This document shows positions 51,446-60,647 of a stretch of 64,000 nucleotides of DNA, in pieces. The notes below the pieces were generated by a model, which searched no databases, was not told the origin of the DNA, and saw only the letters and a list, made by a program, of their open reading frames with translations. Every line of letters begins with the position of its first letter. Position 1 is the first letter of the stretch. The stretch lies in NCBI GenBank assembly GCA_031412915.1, contig JANODX010000034.1, positions 12,740 to 76,739 on the forward strand, written 5' to 3'. The stretch comes from JAGNNV01 sp031412915. Its GTDB lineage: Bacteria > Acidobacteriota > Vicinamibacteria > Fen-336 > JAGNNV01. The position numbers and the translations under genes were made by a program.

Positions 51446-53340
51446 CGTGTGGGGTTCCTTTGGTCAATGGCGGAGACGGCGAGTGAAATCTCCCACGTCC
51501 TTGGGCGTCCGGCCTGGAGTTGGATGTTCCGGGCTTCGAGGGCCAGGTGGGTGGGTATGGCGCCGCGGGCCGAGCGGCCGAGGGGTTCGTCGCCGCCGAA
51601 CGAGAGAAGCGACGGGGTGACGACAAGGTCACCCCTGGTCCGCACCTCGAGCGCGGCCTCCGGGCCTTCGAGGCGAATCGCCTCCGGCGAGGCGCGGGTG
51701 GACAGGGGCGGGTGACTCTTCGCGGTCGAGGGCAGGACAAAGTGAAGGCGGCGAATCATGACCTCGCGACTCGAGGCCAGAGTCTCCGCGCGGGTGAGGG
51801 TCGAACCGCTGATGGTCCAGGTGAGGGAGACGGTGAATCCGGGCTCGACCCACTCCCCGGTCTTGCCGCCCCTGGTCACAAGCCGCCTCCACGTAGCGTG
51901 CACGGAGCGACCATCGGCCGAAGGCACGATCTCGTCGGCGCCTTCGGTGGCCACGAGAATCTGTCCATCCGGCATCTCGAAATAGGAAGCGCCCGCCGGG
52001 TAGGGCTGCTCGACCGGAACGGCGAAACCCGGCAGGCCATGCGGAGCGGGCAGATAGTCGGCAAAGCCCGGCTTGGTGCCGGTAGTGAAGGGAAGCGCGA
52101 AACGCAAGAGGCCGTCTCGAACCAGCCAGACCCCGGCCGGACGATCGCCTTTGCGGAAGAACTCGAAGCGGGCGACTTTGGGGAGGTTGGGCAGGGCGGG
52201 AAACGAATCGATCTTCTCCTCGGCCAAGGCTTTCATGAGGGTGTCCTGAGCCATCAGGGCCTTGCCGAAGAAGCCCACGGTCTGCTGCCATTCCCGGTCT
52301 TTGCTGATGTAGGCGTAGTTGCCGCGGCCGGGAGCAAACACCGAGAGCAGGTGAGTCTCGGGCTTGTAGTCGTGACTGAGCCAGAGCCAGGCGAGACGGT
52401 ACTCGCTCACGAGATCCTTGATCGGCGCGGGTCGATACGCGGGATGGGCGGCAAGAAAGGCCACGATCTCGAGGGTGTCGAGGTAACTCACCACCCCGAG
52501 GCTGCGGCCCCATGGATAACCGTAACCATCGGGCGAGACCAGGTCCCACCAGAGTTTCATCTGCGCGGTCAGGGTGGGCTTAAGGGCTTTGACAAGGTCG
52601 TCGCGTCCCACCGTCTCGGCCGCCTCATAGACGTAGCGCGCGTACTCGTTCGAGTAACGGTCGTAACGCCCGGTGGCGCCCGCATCGTCCGCGTAGAGGG
52701 CGCCCTTGCTGAAGGGCTCGGCCGCGCGGTCCAGCAACGAATCGACGAAACCACGATCCTCCAGAACCCCCATCTGGAAGCCCAGAGTGGCCACCCGGGA
52801 CGCGACGCCAAGGTAGTTCTCAGGAAGGTTGATCACCTGGCGCGTTTTCGGATTGTAGAAGCGGGTCGGATCGAGCAGGGACTTCCAGGCCACGCGGTCG
52901 CCCTCCGACAGCGATTGCCATACCGCGTTCCGGGTGAGGTCTTTGCCGAAGTGTCGCAGGGCCAGGGCCGCGTAGAGCTGAGCAAAGGCTTTGCTGCCCT
53001 TCTCCGACTCGCTGACCCCCACTCGCGCGATCAGCGGAACCACGTCCCGCCCGCTCACCGTGCGGGTGTGCCGCGTCTCCGCGTAGGCCGCGAGCGAACG
53101 AACGTAGGTTCCCCACGAGAACTCGCCGGTGGTGATCGCCCCGTGAACGCGGTCGGGCAGCGGACCCTGGAGCGGAATCTGAGCCAGGTGAGAGGCGACC
53201 TCGCGGTCGAAGAACGCGTCAACTTCGGTCCGGAGTGCGGAGGTTCTTATGAGTTGGTCGGCTGCGATGGCCTGGCCCGACGCGAAGGCCGCGACCGCGC
53301 TGGCGGCGAAGGCAAGGGCGCGCACGATCGACCGGTTCAA
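51442..53340 (-). CDS. Secreted protein of unknown family, candidate polysaccharide lyase
   Basis: A 632-residue exported protein; signal peptide about 1-27 (MNRSIVRALAFAASAVAAFA... AxA near AIAA). Residues about 30-380 are helical and read like a toroid fold, with conserved-looking aromatic patches GRYDRYSNEYARYVYEAAE and VSPDGYGYPWGRSLGVVSYLD; the rest (about 390-625) is beta-rich, like the sandwich domains of PL8/PL12/PL15/PL17/PL21 lyases. I cannot place it in a named family. As the first enzyme gene after the ROK regulator, and coupled by ATGA overlap on both sides, it is probably a lyase or hydrolase acting on the same polymer. Confidence 0.7.
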   Translation of the reverse strand: MNRSIVRALAFAASAVAAFASGQAIAADQLIRTSALRTEVDAFFDREVASHLAQIPLQGPLPDRVHGAITTGEFSWGTYVRSLAAYAETRHTRTVSGRDVVPLIARVGVSESEKGSKAFAQLYAALALRHFGKDLTRNAVWQSLSEGDRVAWKSLLDPTRFYNPKTRQVINLPENYLGVASRVATLGFQMGVLEDRGFVDSLLDRAAEPFSKGALYADDAGATGRYDRYSNEYARYVYEAAETVGRDDLVKALKPTLTAQMKLWWDLVSPDGYGYPWGRSLGVVSYLDTLEIVAFLAAHPAYRPAPIKDLVSEYRLAWLWLSHDYKPETHLLSVFAPGRGNYAYISKDREWQQTVGFFGKALMAQDTLMKALAEEKIDSFPALPNLPKVARFEFFRKGDRPAGVWLVRDGLLRFALPFTTGTKPGFADYLPAPHGLPGFAVPVEQPYPAGASYFEMPDGQILVATEGADEIVPSADGRSVHATWRRLVTRGGKTGEWVEPGFTVSLTWTISGSTLTRAETLASSREVMIRRLHFVLPSTAKSHPPLSTRASPEAIRLEGPEAALEVRTRGDLVVTPSLLSFGGDEPLGRSARGAIPTHLALEARNIQLQAGRPRTWEISLAVSAIDQRNPTR

Positions 53341-54551
53341 GCGACCACTCTTTCTGCGAAGGACGGGGCCGCCACCAGCGCCGCCGCGCCGCGAAGGCGC
53401 GGATACTGCTCCGGCGGCACGATGGTGATGGGCGTGGCGCCGGCCGACGGCGTCAGGGCACGTTCGGCCAGCCCGGACCTTACGGTCGCTTCGATGAGAT
53501 CCCAGGCCGCGGTGATTTCACCGCCGATGTAGACGTGGGATGGATCGATGGCATTGACCACGGAACCGAGGCCAAGGCCGAGATACCGCGCGGTCGAAAG
53601 CAGAGCGGCCATGGCTTTGCCGTCCCCGCCCCGAGCCCGGGCAATCAGATCGTCCACGGTGAGGTCGGCCACGTCGGCGGCCATGCGGCGTTCGCGAAGG
53701 TCGCGCCCGAAGTACCGCGACAAAGTGGCGAGGTTGGAGACGTAGGCCTCCCAGCAGCCGGTGGCCCCGCATCCGCAACGAGGGCCGTCGATGTTCAAGG
53801 GCACATGACCGAACTCCCCTGCGATGTTGTGCTGGCCCCGAACCAGTTCCCCGCCCATGACGATCCCCACGCCCAGGCCGTCCGACACCGTGATGTAGAC
53901 AAAGTTAGTGGGCGCCTTGGCGTCCCGGGTGGCCCACAGTTGCGCAAGAGCGCAGGCCTTGCCGGAGTTTTCGATCTGGACGCGCAGGCCGAGCGCCGTG
54001 GCGATGGGCGCCTGAAGCCCGACATCCTTCCAACCGAGGTTGGGAGCGAGCAGGACGCGGCCCGTCTCCGACTCGACCATGCCGGGCACCACCACGCCCA
54101 CGCCCTGGCAGCGCCCGAGGTCTTTGTGCTCTACCAGAATGGCCTTGATTCGCTTCACCAGATCCAGGACAAAACGCCTCGGCTCGCGTTCGGTGGGAAA
54201 GCTGTTGACGCTCGCGAGCTGCCGTCCCACCAGGTCGGTCACCATGATGAAGGTGCGGGTCGGGCGAATATCGACGGCGACCACGCATCGCTTACGGGAG
54301 TCGACATAGAGGAAGGTGGGCTTGCGGCCGCGCTTCGCTTCGCCGGTGGCTCCCTCGTAGATGGCGCGATCCTCGATCAACTCGTTGACAAGCAGACTGA
54401 CCGCGCCCCGCCTGGTTCCCATGAGTCGGGCGAGGTCGGCTCGCGAGATCGGCTGATTGGTGCGGATGAGGTTCAAGGCGATCCGGCGGTTGATCTCCCG
54501 GGTGGTGCCCCGGGTGGCCACGCGCAGATTCGGAGAGTGAACGGACCGCAT
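53337..54551 (-). CDS. ROK family transcriptional regulator of the uronate operon
   Basis: A 404-residue regulator. Residues about 20-75 are a winged helix (INRRIALNLIRTNQPISRADLARLMG is the helix-turn-helix region), and the rest is a ROK domain with the zinc motif GPRCGCGATGCWE. Where ROK kinases carry ENDAN, this protein has ENSGK, so the catalytic aspartate is lost and it should bind, not phosphorylate, its sugar ligand. It is the first gene of the operon and is divergent from the TonB receptor. A 24-bp site overlaps its own start. Confidence 0.9.
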   Translation of the reverse strand: MRSVHSPNLRVATRGTTREINRRIALNLIRTNQPISRADLARLMGTRRGAVSLLVNELIEDRAIYEGATGEAKRGRKPTFLYVDSRKRCVVAVDIRPTRTFIMVTDLVGRQLASVNSFPTEREPRRFVLDLVKRIKAILVEHKDLGRCQGVGVVVPGMVESETGRVLLAPNLGWKDVGLQAPIATALGLRVQIENSGKACALAQLWATRDAKAPTNFVYITVSDGLGVGIVMGGELVRGQHNIAGEFGHVPLNIDGPRCGCGATGCWEAYVSNLATLSRYFGRDLRERRMAADVADLTVDDLIARARGGDGKAMAALLSTARYLGLGLGSVVNAIDPSHVYIGGEITAAWDLIEATVRSGLAERALTPSAGATPITIVPPEQYPRLRGAAALVAAPSFAERVVA

Positions 54552-54573
54552 TTGTCTTATCTACGTCCAATAT
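54550..54573 (-). promoter_or_regulatory. Candidate ROK operator and -10 region of the uronate operon
   Basis: On the minus strand this is ATATTG-N11-GACAAAT, ending on the ATG of the regulator gene. The same form occurs at 54729-54752 before the receptor gene. A TATATT hexamer (54569-54574), five of six matches to the -10 consensus, overlaps its first half, which would put the transcript start near 54562 and leave a very short leader with no clear ribosome site. Confidence 0.55.
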
Positions 54574-54705
54574 AACTCCAGAACCGGCGGCAGAAGCAAG
54601 CATTTTCTACCGGCGCTTCTCCGCTCCGGCCGTTCCGAAGGGCGTTTCCTTGCGAATTGGCATCTTCGATGGCCGGCGCGAGTTGAGCCAGGCGGAGATT
54701 TTCAC

Positions 54706-54735
54706 TTGACAGGAGATCGGATGCGGGCATATTGT
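54706..54735 (+). promoter_or_regulatory. Sigma-70-type promoter of the TonB receptor gene
   Basis: A perfect -35 hexamer TTGACA (54706-54711) is followed after 18 bases by TATTGT (54730-54735), four of six matches to the -10. It lies 60 bp ahead of the receptor ATG. The -10 is covered by the shared operator site. Confidence 0.6.
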
Positions 54736-54752
54736 CCCGTTCAAGGACAAAT
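54729..54752 (+). promoter_or_regulatory. Candidate ROK operator upstream of the TonB receptor gene
   Basis: This is ATATTG-N11-GACAAAT, with an internal inverted repeat TTGTCC (54732-54737) and GGACAA (54745-54750) spaced by seven bases. It covers the -10 box, as a repressor site would. It matches the site at the regulator start in both arms at the same spacing. Confidence 0.6.
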
Positions 54753-54795
54753 ACTGCGTAACGTCGGAAAAAGAGATCACTCTCAGGAGAACCCA

Positions 54796-57700
54796 ATGAA
54801 GGCACCGCGCATCACCGAATCGGCCCGTTCCCGTCGTCCTCGTTGGATCACCTTCGCGAGGATCACCGCCGCCGTACTGGCCACCTTGCTCCTTTCGCGC
54901 CCCACCGAGGCCCAGATCCCCACCGGGAACATTCTCGGAACGGTCAAGGACGCCCAAGGCGGCGCCATACCCGGAGCGACCGTGACCGCCACCAACACGG
55001 GCACCCAGTACTCGCGGACGGCCACCACCGACGGGACCGGCCAGTACGCGCTCCGGCTCCTGCCCGTGGGGAGCTACACGCTGGTCGTCACCATGCCCGG
55101 TTTCAAAACTTTCTCCAGGGCGGGAATCCTTCTCGAGGTCGGCCGCAACGCTCGCGTCGATCCCGTGGTCGAACTCGGCGCCCTGACCGAAGTCGTTTCG
55201 GTGGTGGGAGACATACCCTTGATCGAGACCACTTCCGCCACTCTTTCGCGAAGCGTTGGCCAGAACGAGGTCATGAACCTACCCCTGGTCAATCGCGATC
55301 TCTACACGTTGCTGAGCATCACCGGCGGGGTGAGCAGTAACAGCACCGGCAACAATCTGGGCGGACCGGAGCAAAACACCACCATCAACGGCTCCGGCAA
55401 CGCCCAGATGGGCACCGTCAACTTCCAACTCGACGGCGGCAACAACACCGCGGGCCTGCGCGGCACGGGAAATCCCGCGCCCAATCCCGAGGCGGTTCAG
55501 GAGTTCCGGGTCCTGACCAACGGCTATGCCGCCGAGTATGGCCGGTACTCAGCGGGTGTGGTCGACGTGGTCACCAAGTCGGGCACCAACGAATTCCACG
55601 GCGCGGTCTTCGAGTACTTCCGGAACGAAAATCTCAACTCCAAGCGGTGGGCCCCTCCGGGAACCACCGCGGTCAAGGACCCGCTCGATCGCAACCAGTT
55701 TGGCGGCGCCCTCGGCGGCCCGCTCAGAAAGGATCAGACGTTCTTCTTCCTCAGCTATTCCGGCCTGCGCCAGGAGGAGACCTACTATCGCAATACGGCG
55801 GTGGTTCCTACCGCGCGCGAGCGAGCGGGCGACTTCTCCTTGTCCGCCCTCAAGCCCCGGGATCCCCTGACCGGGCAGCCGTTCCCCGGCGGCATCATCC
55901 CGGCCGCGCGCTTCGACGTGACGGCCAGGAACATCCAGGACAAATTCGTTCCGGCCTCGAACCTGCCCAACAACTTCTACGAGGTCAGTCGCCCGGATCC
56001 GGTCAACAGCAACGAAGCGACGCTGAAGCTCGATCACAAGGTCTCGCCCACCCAGACCATGGCCCTGAGCTACTTCTATCAGAAGGGCACCGATACCCAG
56101 CCCCTGTCCGTCAGCGGCAACATCCCGTGGGTAGACCGCGACTTTAAATGGAGCCAGCACAACGTCAACCTCGCCCACACCTGGACCATGGGTTCCAACA
56201 GGATCAATCAATTCCGCGCTTCCTACATGCGTCAGTTCGGCGGCCGGGTGAACAACCCAACCACCTCCCTGGCTGACCTCGGCTCGAAGTTCACCCCCCA
56301 GGGCGACACCACCCTTCCCCGACTGACTGTCACCGGATACTTCACGGGCCAGACTTCCATCGCCGGCCCTGACGCCGGAAGCGACTACTTCGGACTCAAG
56401 GACGCCATCAGCGTCAGCCGCGGCAATCACTCCTTCAAGTTCGGCGTGGATCTCTCCTACGAGAAGATCGTTCACGACACCCAGCTCGACAACTACGGGG
56501 TCTTCGCCTTCAACGGCAGCAAGACGGGCAACGCCTATGCCGACTTCCTCCTTGGCGTCCCCAGCACCTTCACTCAGGACGCGCCCATCCGCAAGACCGA
56601 CAACGGGACCTACATCAGCCTGTTCGCTCAAGACGATTTCCGATTTCACCCGCGGGTGACCTTGAACCTCGGCCTGCGCTACGACCTGCAGTTCCCCTTC
56701 ACCGACCCGCAGGACCGCAAGCTCGCGTACGCTCCCGGCCGGAAGTCCACGGTCACGCCCAGCGCGCCGGAGGGCCTGCTTTTCCCCGGCGATGCCGGGG
56801 TCAGTCGCGGCATCGTGGAGACGGACATCAACAACATCGCTCCTCGCCTCGGCATCGCCTGGGATCCCAAGGGAGACGGCCGGCTGGCGATCCGCGCCGG
56901 CTTCGGCCTGTTCTACGGCAGCATCACCGGCAACGAGTGGAACACTACCGCTGACAACCAGCCTTTCACCGTGCGTCAGTCGTTCCCGACCGTGTATACG
57001 CTCTCCGATCCCTACCGGAATCTGCCCGGAGGTGTTGGTCCCTTCCCCTTCGCCTACAACCCCACCTCGCCCAGATTCACCGCTCCGTCTCAGGTTTTCG
57101 GACCTGCTCTGGACTTTGTCTGGCCGCTCACCTATCAGGTGAACATTACGGTGGAAAAGGAGATCGGCCGCAGCGTCAGTGTCAGCGCTTCCTACGTCGG
57201 AGCGTTTTCGAAGAATCTGGCCGCACCGGTGGACAACAACTACCCCGTCCTTGGACCAGGGGCGACCGTGGCCAACGTGAACGCGCGGCGCCCGTACCAG
57301 CCCGGCGTCATCGGCGCTGCGAACGTCCTCTCGTCTATCTTCGGCAGCGACTACAACGGCTTCCAGATGAGCCTCGAACGCCGCGGCGCGCACGTCTCGG
57401 GCAAGGCCTACTACTCTCTGGGGAGCGCCTACGAAGACATCGACTTCCAGGGCGCGGGTCTGCCCACCGTGCAAAACGCCACCCAGCTCAGCGCGGAACG
57501 CGGGCGCACCTCGGCCGACCGCCGTCACAGTTTCGTCTTCTCGGGCGTCTGGAAGATCGACTACTACAAGACCTCGAAGTCGTTCCTCAGCAAGCTCGCG
57601 CAGGACTGGACGCTCTCGACCATCATCACCCTCCAGACCGGCACCCCGCTCACCATCACCGCGGGCGCGGACCGGAACCTCGACGGTCTCAGCAACGATC

Positions 57701-58053
57701 GCGCCAGTCTCACCGGCGATCCCGACCTCGATCACGGCCGGCCGCAGGGTGAGCTGATCGAAGGCTGGTTCAACACCACCGCCTACGCGCTTCCAGCACT
57801 CGGAACCAACGGCAGCGGCGGGCGAGGGTCGGTGGTCGGCCCGGGATATCGCAACGTCGACCTGGGTCTGTTCCGCGACATCACCCTGGGCGGGCGAACC
57901 GTGCTCCAACTGCGGGCCGAGGGCACCAACGTCTTCAACATCGTCAATCTCTCGAATCCGGGCGTAAACATCTCCGCCCCCGCGACCTTCGGCAAGATCC
58001 GTTCGGCGAGAGACATGCGGCGAATCCAACTCGGCGCTCGCCTGTCGTTCTAG
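54796..58053 (+). CDS. Oar-like TonB-dependent outer-membrane receptor with carboxypeptidase-regulatory domain
   Basis: A 1085-residue outer-membrane protein. A signal peptide (to about residue 39, cut near RPTEA) is followed by a CarboxypepD_reg/Ig-like domain (about 40-125; GTVKDAQGGAIPGATVTATNTGT), a plug domain (about 130-260) with LPLVNRDLYTLL and GYAAEYGRYSAGVVDVVTKSGTN, and a long beta-barrel ending in a C-terminal phenylalanine (LGARLSF), the BAM recognition signal. Acidobacteria use many such proteins, without SusD, for uptake of large ligands. Divergence from the ROK operon and a shared operator suggest it imports uronate oligomers. The AGGAGA ribosome site precedes ATG 54796. Confidence 0.9.
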   Translation: MKAPRITESARSRRPRWITFARITAAVLATLLLSRPTEAQIPTGNILGTVKDAQGGAIPGATVTATNTGTQYSRTATTDGTGQYALRLLPVGSYTLVVTMPGFKTFSRAGILLEVGRNARVDPVVELGALTEVVSVVGDIPLIETTSATLSRSVGQNEVMNLPLVNRDLYTLLSITGGVSSNSTGNNLGGPEQNTTINGSGNAQMGTVNFQLDGGNNTAGLRGTGNPAPNPEAVQEFRVLTNGYAAEYGRYSAGVVDVVTKSGTNEFHGAVFEYFRNENLNSKRWAPPGTTAVKDPLDRNQFGGALGGPLRKDQTFFFLSYSGLRQEETYYRNTAVVPTARERAGDFSLSALKPRDPLTGQPFPGGIIPAARFDVTARNIQDKFVPASNLPNNFYEVSRPDPVNSNEATLKLDHKVSPTQTMALSYFYQKGTDTQPLSVSGNIPWVDRDFKWSQHNVNLAHTWTMGSNRINQFRASYMRQFGGRVNNPTTSLADLGSKFTPQGDTTLPRLTVTGYFTGQTSIAGPDAGSDYFGLKDAISVSRGNHSFKFGVDLSYEKIVHDTQLDNYGVFAFNGSKTGNAYADFLLGVPSTFTQDAPIRKTDNGTYISLFAQDDFRFHPRVTLNLGLRYDLQFPFTDPQDRKLAYAPGRKSTVTPSAPEGLLFPGDAGVSRGIVETDINNIAPRLGIAWDPKGDGRLAIRAGFGLFYGSITGNEWNTTADNQPFTVRQSFPTVYTLSDPYRNLPGGVGPFPFAYNPTSPRFTAPSQVFGPALDFVWPLTYQVNITVEKEIGRSVSVSASYVGAFSKNLAAPVDNNYPVLGPGATVANVNARRPYQPGVIGAANVLSSIFGSDYNGFQMSLERRGAHVSGKAYYSLGSAYEDIDFQGAGLPTVQNATQLSAERGRTSADRRHSFVFSGVWKIDYYKTSKSFLSKLAQDWTLSTIITLQTGTPLTITAGADRNLDGLSNDRASLTGDPDLDHGRPQGELIEGWFNTTAYALPALGTNGSGGRGSVVGPGYRNVDLGLFRDITLGGRTVLQLRAEGTNVFNIVNLSNPGVNISAPATFGKIRSARDMRRIQLGARLSF

Positions 58054-58088
58054 CCCCTGCAGCCTGCGGGAGCGGGTGGCCTTGCCCT

Positions 58089-59294
58089 CTATCCTTCGCT
58101 GGTCATGATGAACAGCGGCGCCATATCGAAACTGTTGAATTGCGGCCGATATCGCTCGGTGTTGTAGTAGCGCTCGACGTTGACGACTTTCTTGGTGCTG
58201 GTCACGATATCGAGCGGGATGTTGCCGTAGCAGCCGTTCTTCACCACCACCAGCCGACCGTGCACCCCGTTCAGCAGCAGGTCGAAAGCGAGGTTGCCGT
58301 AGGCCATGGGCACGATCGAGTCGATGGCGTCCGGGTCGCCGCCGCGCACCAGGTAGCCGAGCTTCTGGTTGATGATGTTGACTTCTTTGCCGTGGTTGTA
58401 CTGCGCGGTGCGCTTCTGAACTTCGACGGACACCAGGTCGCCGATACCACCCAGCTTGGCGTGCCCGAATGCATCGGTGGTCCTGCTCGCCCACACCTTC
58501 TCGCCTCCCGCCACCACCGCTCCTTCGGAGACGAGGGCGACCGCGTACTTGCTGGGGTTGCGGTTGCGATCGTGCATCAGCATCTCGGTGAGGATGTCCA
58601 GGCTGAACTCGTGCTCGGGAATCACGCAGCGCGTGGCCGCCCCCGCCATGGTGGGCAGCATTGCGGTGAAGCCGGCATACCGGCCGAAGACCTCCATCAC
58701 CAGCAGGCGCTCATGGGAGCCGGCCGACGTGCGCAGGCGGTGCGCCATCTCGATGGTGCGGGTGACGCAGGTGCTGAAGCCGATGCAGTAGTCGGTGCCG
58801 GGCACGTCGTTGTCCATGGTCTTCGGGATGGCGATGACTTTGACCCCTTCGTCGTGCATCCGCACCGCATAGCTCAGGGTGTCGTCGCCCCCGATCGGAA
58901 TGAGATAGTCGATGCCCAGCCAGTCGAGATTCTTCAGAACCTCCGGGGTCAGGTCGTTGGTCTCCTGGCCGTACCGGCCCTGCAGGTGCTCAGGCACCGC
59001 ATCGGCCTTGACCGCACTGGGCCGCGTGCGTGAGGTGTGCAGGAACGTGCCTCCCGTGCGCCCGGCCCGATTGACGATTTCTTCCGACAGGTGCTGGAAA
59101 TTGTTGCTGTTGTCGCAGTCGTGCTCTCGCACGAGGTCGACGATGCCCGCCCAGCCGCGCCGCAGGCCGATGACATCGTAGCCTTCACGCAGCGCCCGGA
59201 TGGTCACCGCGCGGATGGCCGGATTCAGGCCGGGGACGTCGCCGCCCCCGGTCAGGATCGCGATGCGTTTCTTGCCGGTGCCGGTGTTTGCCAT
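58089..59294 (-). CDS. Phosphofructokinase, PPi-dependent type by motif
   Basis: A 401-residue phosphofructokinase. The phosphate-donor motif is GGDDT (in IPIGGDDTLSYA) and the second is PKTMDND; ATP enzymes have GGDGS and PGTIDND, whereas Asp at the first and Lys at the second position mark PPi-dependent enzymes. MEVFGRYAGF is the fructose 6-phosphate site. It would phosphorylate fructose 6-phosphate reversibly using pyrophosphate. It converges with the receptor gene and is divergent from kdgK. Confidence 0.85.
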   Translation of the reverse strand: MANTGTGKKRIAILTGGGDVPGLNPAIRAVTIRALREGYDVIGLRRGWAGIVDLVREHDCDNSNNFQHLSEEIVNRAGRTGGTFLHTSRTRPSAVKADAVPEHLQGRYGQETNDLTPEVLKNLDWLGIDYLIPIGGDDTLSYAVRMHDEGVKVIAIPKTMDNDVPGTDYCIGFSTCVTRTIEMAHRLRTSAGSHERLLVMEVFGRYAGFTAMLPTMAGAATRCVIPEHEFSLDILTEMLMHDRNRNPSKYAVALVSEGAVVAGGEKVWASRTTDAFGHAKLGGIGDLVSVEVQKRTAQYNHGKEVNIINQKLGYLVRGGDPDAIDSIVPMAYGNLAFDLLLNGVHGRLVVVKNGCYGNIPLDIVTSTKKVVNVERYYNTERYRPQFNSFDMAPLFIMTSEG

Positions 59295-59506
59295 GACTGG
59301 ATCCTCTCAATAATGATGACCTTAGCGTTCCCAGGGTCAGGTCGAGGTGGGCCTTTTCGGTGATTGCCGGATCGGGCCGCATCATCGACTCGCAGGATCA
59401 GGTCGGCCCCTCTTGAACCGGCTGAAGCTTCCGCGGTAGGTTGAGCAGGACGCGGCGCTTCGCATTCCGCTTCAAAAAGAGATTCCCCCAGACGGTCAAG
59501 GAGCTA

Positions 59507-60610
59507 ATGACAAGCACACTGGCAATCAAGGACAGGGCGGCCGGCAGATTCGACCTGGTGTCCCTCGGCGAAGTGATGCTCCGGCTCGACCCGGGCCCGG
59601 GGCGGATCCACACCGCGCGATCCTTCGAAGTCTGGGAGGGCGGGGGCGAATACAACGTCGCCCGCGGCCTCAAACGCTGCTTCGGGTTGAACGCCGCGGT
59701 GGTGACAGCACTCGTGGACAATCCGGTCGGGCGCCTGGTCCAGGATCTCATTTACCAGGGCGGCGTCGATCAGACGCACGTTCGCTTCGTCGCCGATGAC
59801 GGCGTCGGGCGCCAGGCTCGCAACGGTCTCAACTTCACGGAGCGGGGATTCGGCGTCCGGGCCGCTCTTGGCTGCTCGGACCGAGGCCATACCGCCGTCT
59901 CGCAATTGAAGCCGGGCGACGTAGACTGGAATCAGATCTTCGCGAAGGACAGCGCCCGCTGGTTTCACACCGGAGGGATTTTTGCCGCGCTCAGCGAGAC
60001 CACACCTCTGGTGGCACGAGAAGCGATGGAGGCCGCGCATCGCCATGGAGTCATCGTCTCCTACGACCTGAACTACCGTGCCTCCCTGTGGAAGTCCATC
60101 GGTGGAGAGAAGCGGGCGCGCGAGGTCAATCGCGAACTGGCGCCTTTGGTGGATGTGATGCTCGGGAATGAGGAGGACTTCCAGGCCTCTCTCGGCTTTG
60201 AGGTATCGGGCCTGGACGAGAACCTGTCCGCGCTCGATCCGGAGAATTTCCGACGCATGATGGAACGAGCCACCTGCGATTTTCCAAATTTCAAGATCGT
60301 GGCGACCACCCTGCGGGCCGCCAAAACGGCGACGGTCAACGACTGGGGCGCCGTGGTCTACGCGGAGGGACGTCTCTATCGAGCGCCCGAGCGCCCGAAT
60401 CTCGAGATCTTCGACCGGGTCGGCGGCGGTGATTCTTTCGCCTCGGGCCTGATCTACGGCCTCCTGTCCGGCAAGGGGCCACAGTGGGCGGTGGAGTGCG
60501 GCGCGGCTCACGGGGCCCTTGCCATGACCACGCCCGGCGATACGACCATGGTGACCCTGGCCGAAGTCGAGCGGGTGATGAAGGGCGGCACGGCCCGCGT
60601 TTCTCGCTAG
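59507..60610 (+). CDS. kdgK: 2-keto-3-deoxygluconate kinase (PfkB family)
   Basis: A 367-residue ribokinase-fold kinase. LVSLGEVMLRLDPGPGRIHTA opens the sugar site, GGGEYNVARGL follows, and FDRVGGGDSFASGLIYG holds the anion hole and catalytic Asp. The opening and the YDLNYRASLW segment match KDG kinases. It produces KDPG for the aldolase encoded 37 bp downstream. I start at ATG 59507, which has a clean AAGGAG ribosome site; family similarity begins about 15 residues later. The ~210-bp gap upstream shows no copy of the ROK operator. Confidence 0.9.
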   Translation: MTSTLAIKDRAAGRFDLVSLGEVMLRLDPGPGRIHTARSFEVWEGGGEYNVARGLKRCFGLNAAVVTALVDNPVGRLVQDLIYQGGVDQTHVRFVADDGVGRQARNGLNFTERGFGVRAALGCSDRGHTAVSQLKPGDVDWNQIFAKDSARWFHTGGIFAALSETTPLVAREAMEAAHRHGVIVSYDLNYRASLWKSIGGEKRAREVNRELAPLVDVMLGNEEDFQASLGFEVSGLDENLSALDPENFRRMMERATCDFPNFKIVATTLRAAKTATVNDWGAVVYAEGRLYRAPERPNLEIFDRVGGGDSFASGLIYGLLSGKGPQWAVECGAAHGALAMTTPGDTTMVTLAEVERVMKGGTARVSR

Positions 60611-60647
60611 CCGAAGCCCCGAGATCCCTAGAACGAAAGAGGATTGA

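Noticed and set aside
53337..54551. ROK sugar kinase activity for the 404-residue protein
   Set aside because: It has an N-terminal DNA-binding domain and ENSGK in place of ENDAN, so the catalytic aspartate is missing.
58089..59294. ATP-dependent PfkA
   Set aside because: The motif is GGDDT with PKTMDND rather than GGDGS with PGTIDND, pointing to the PPi type.
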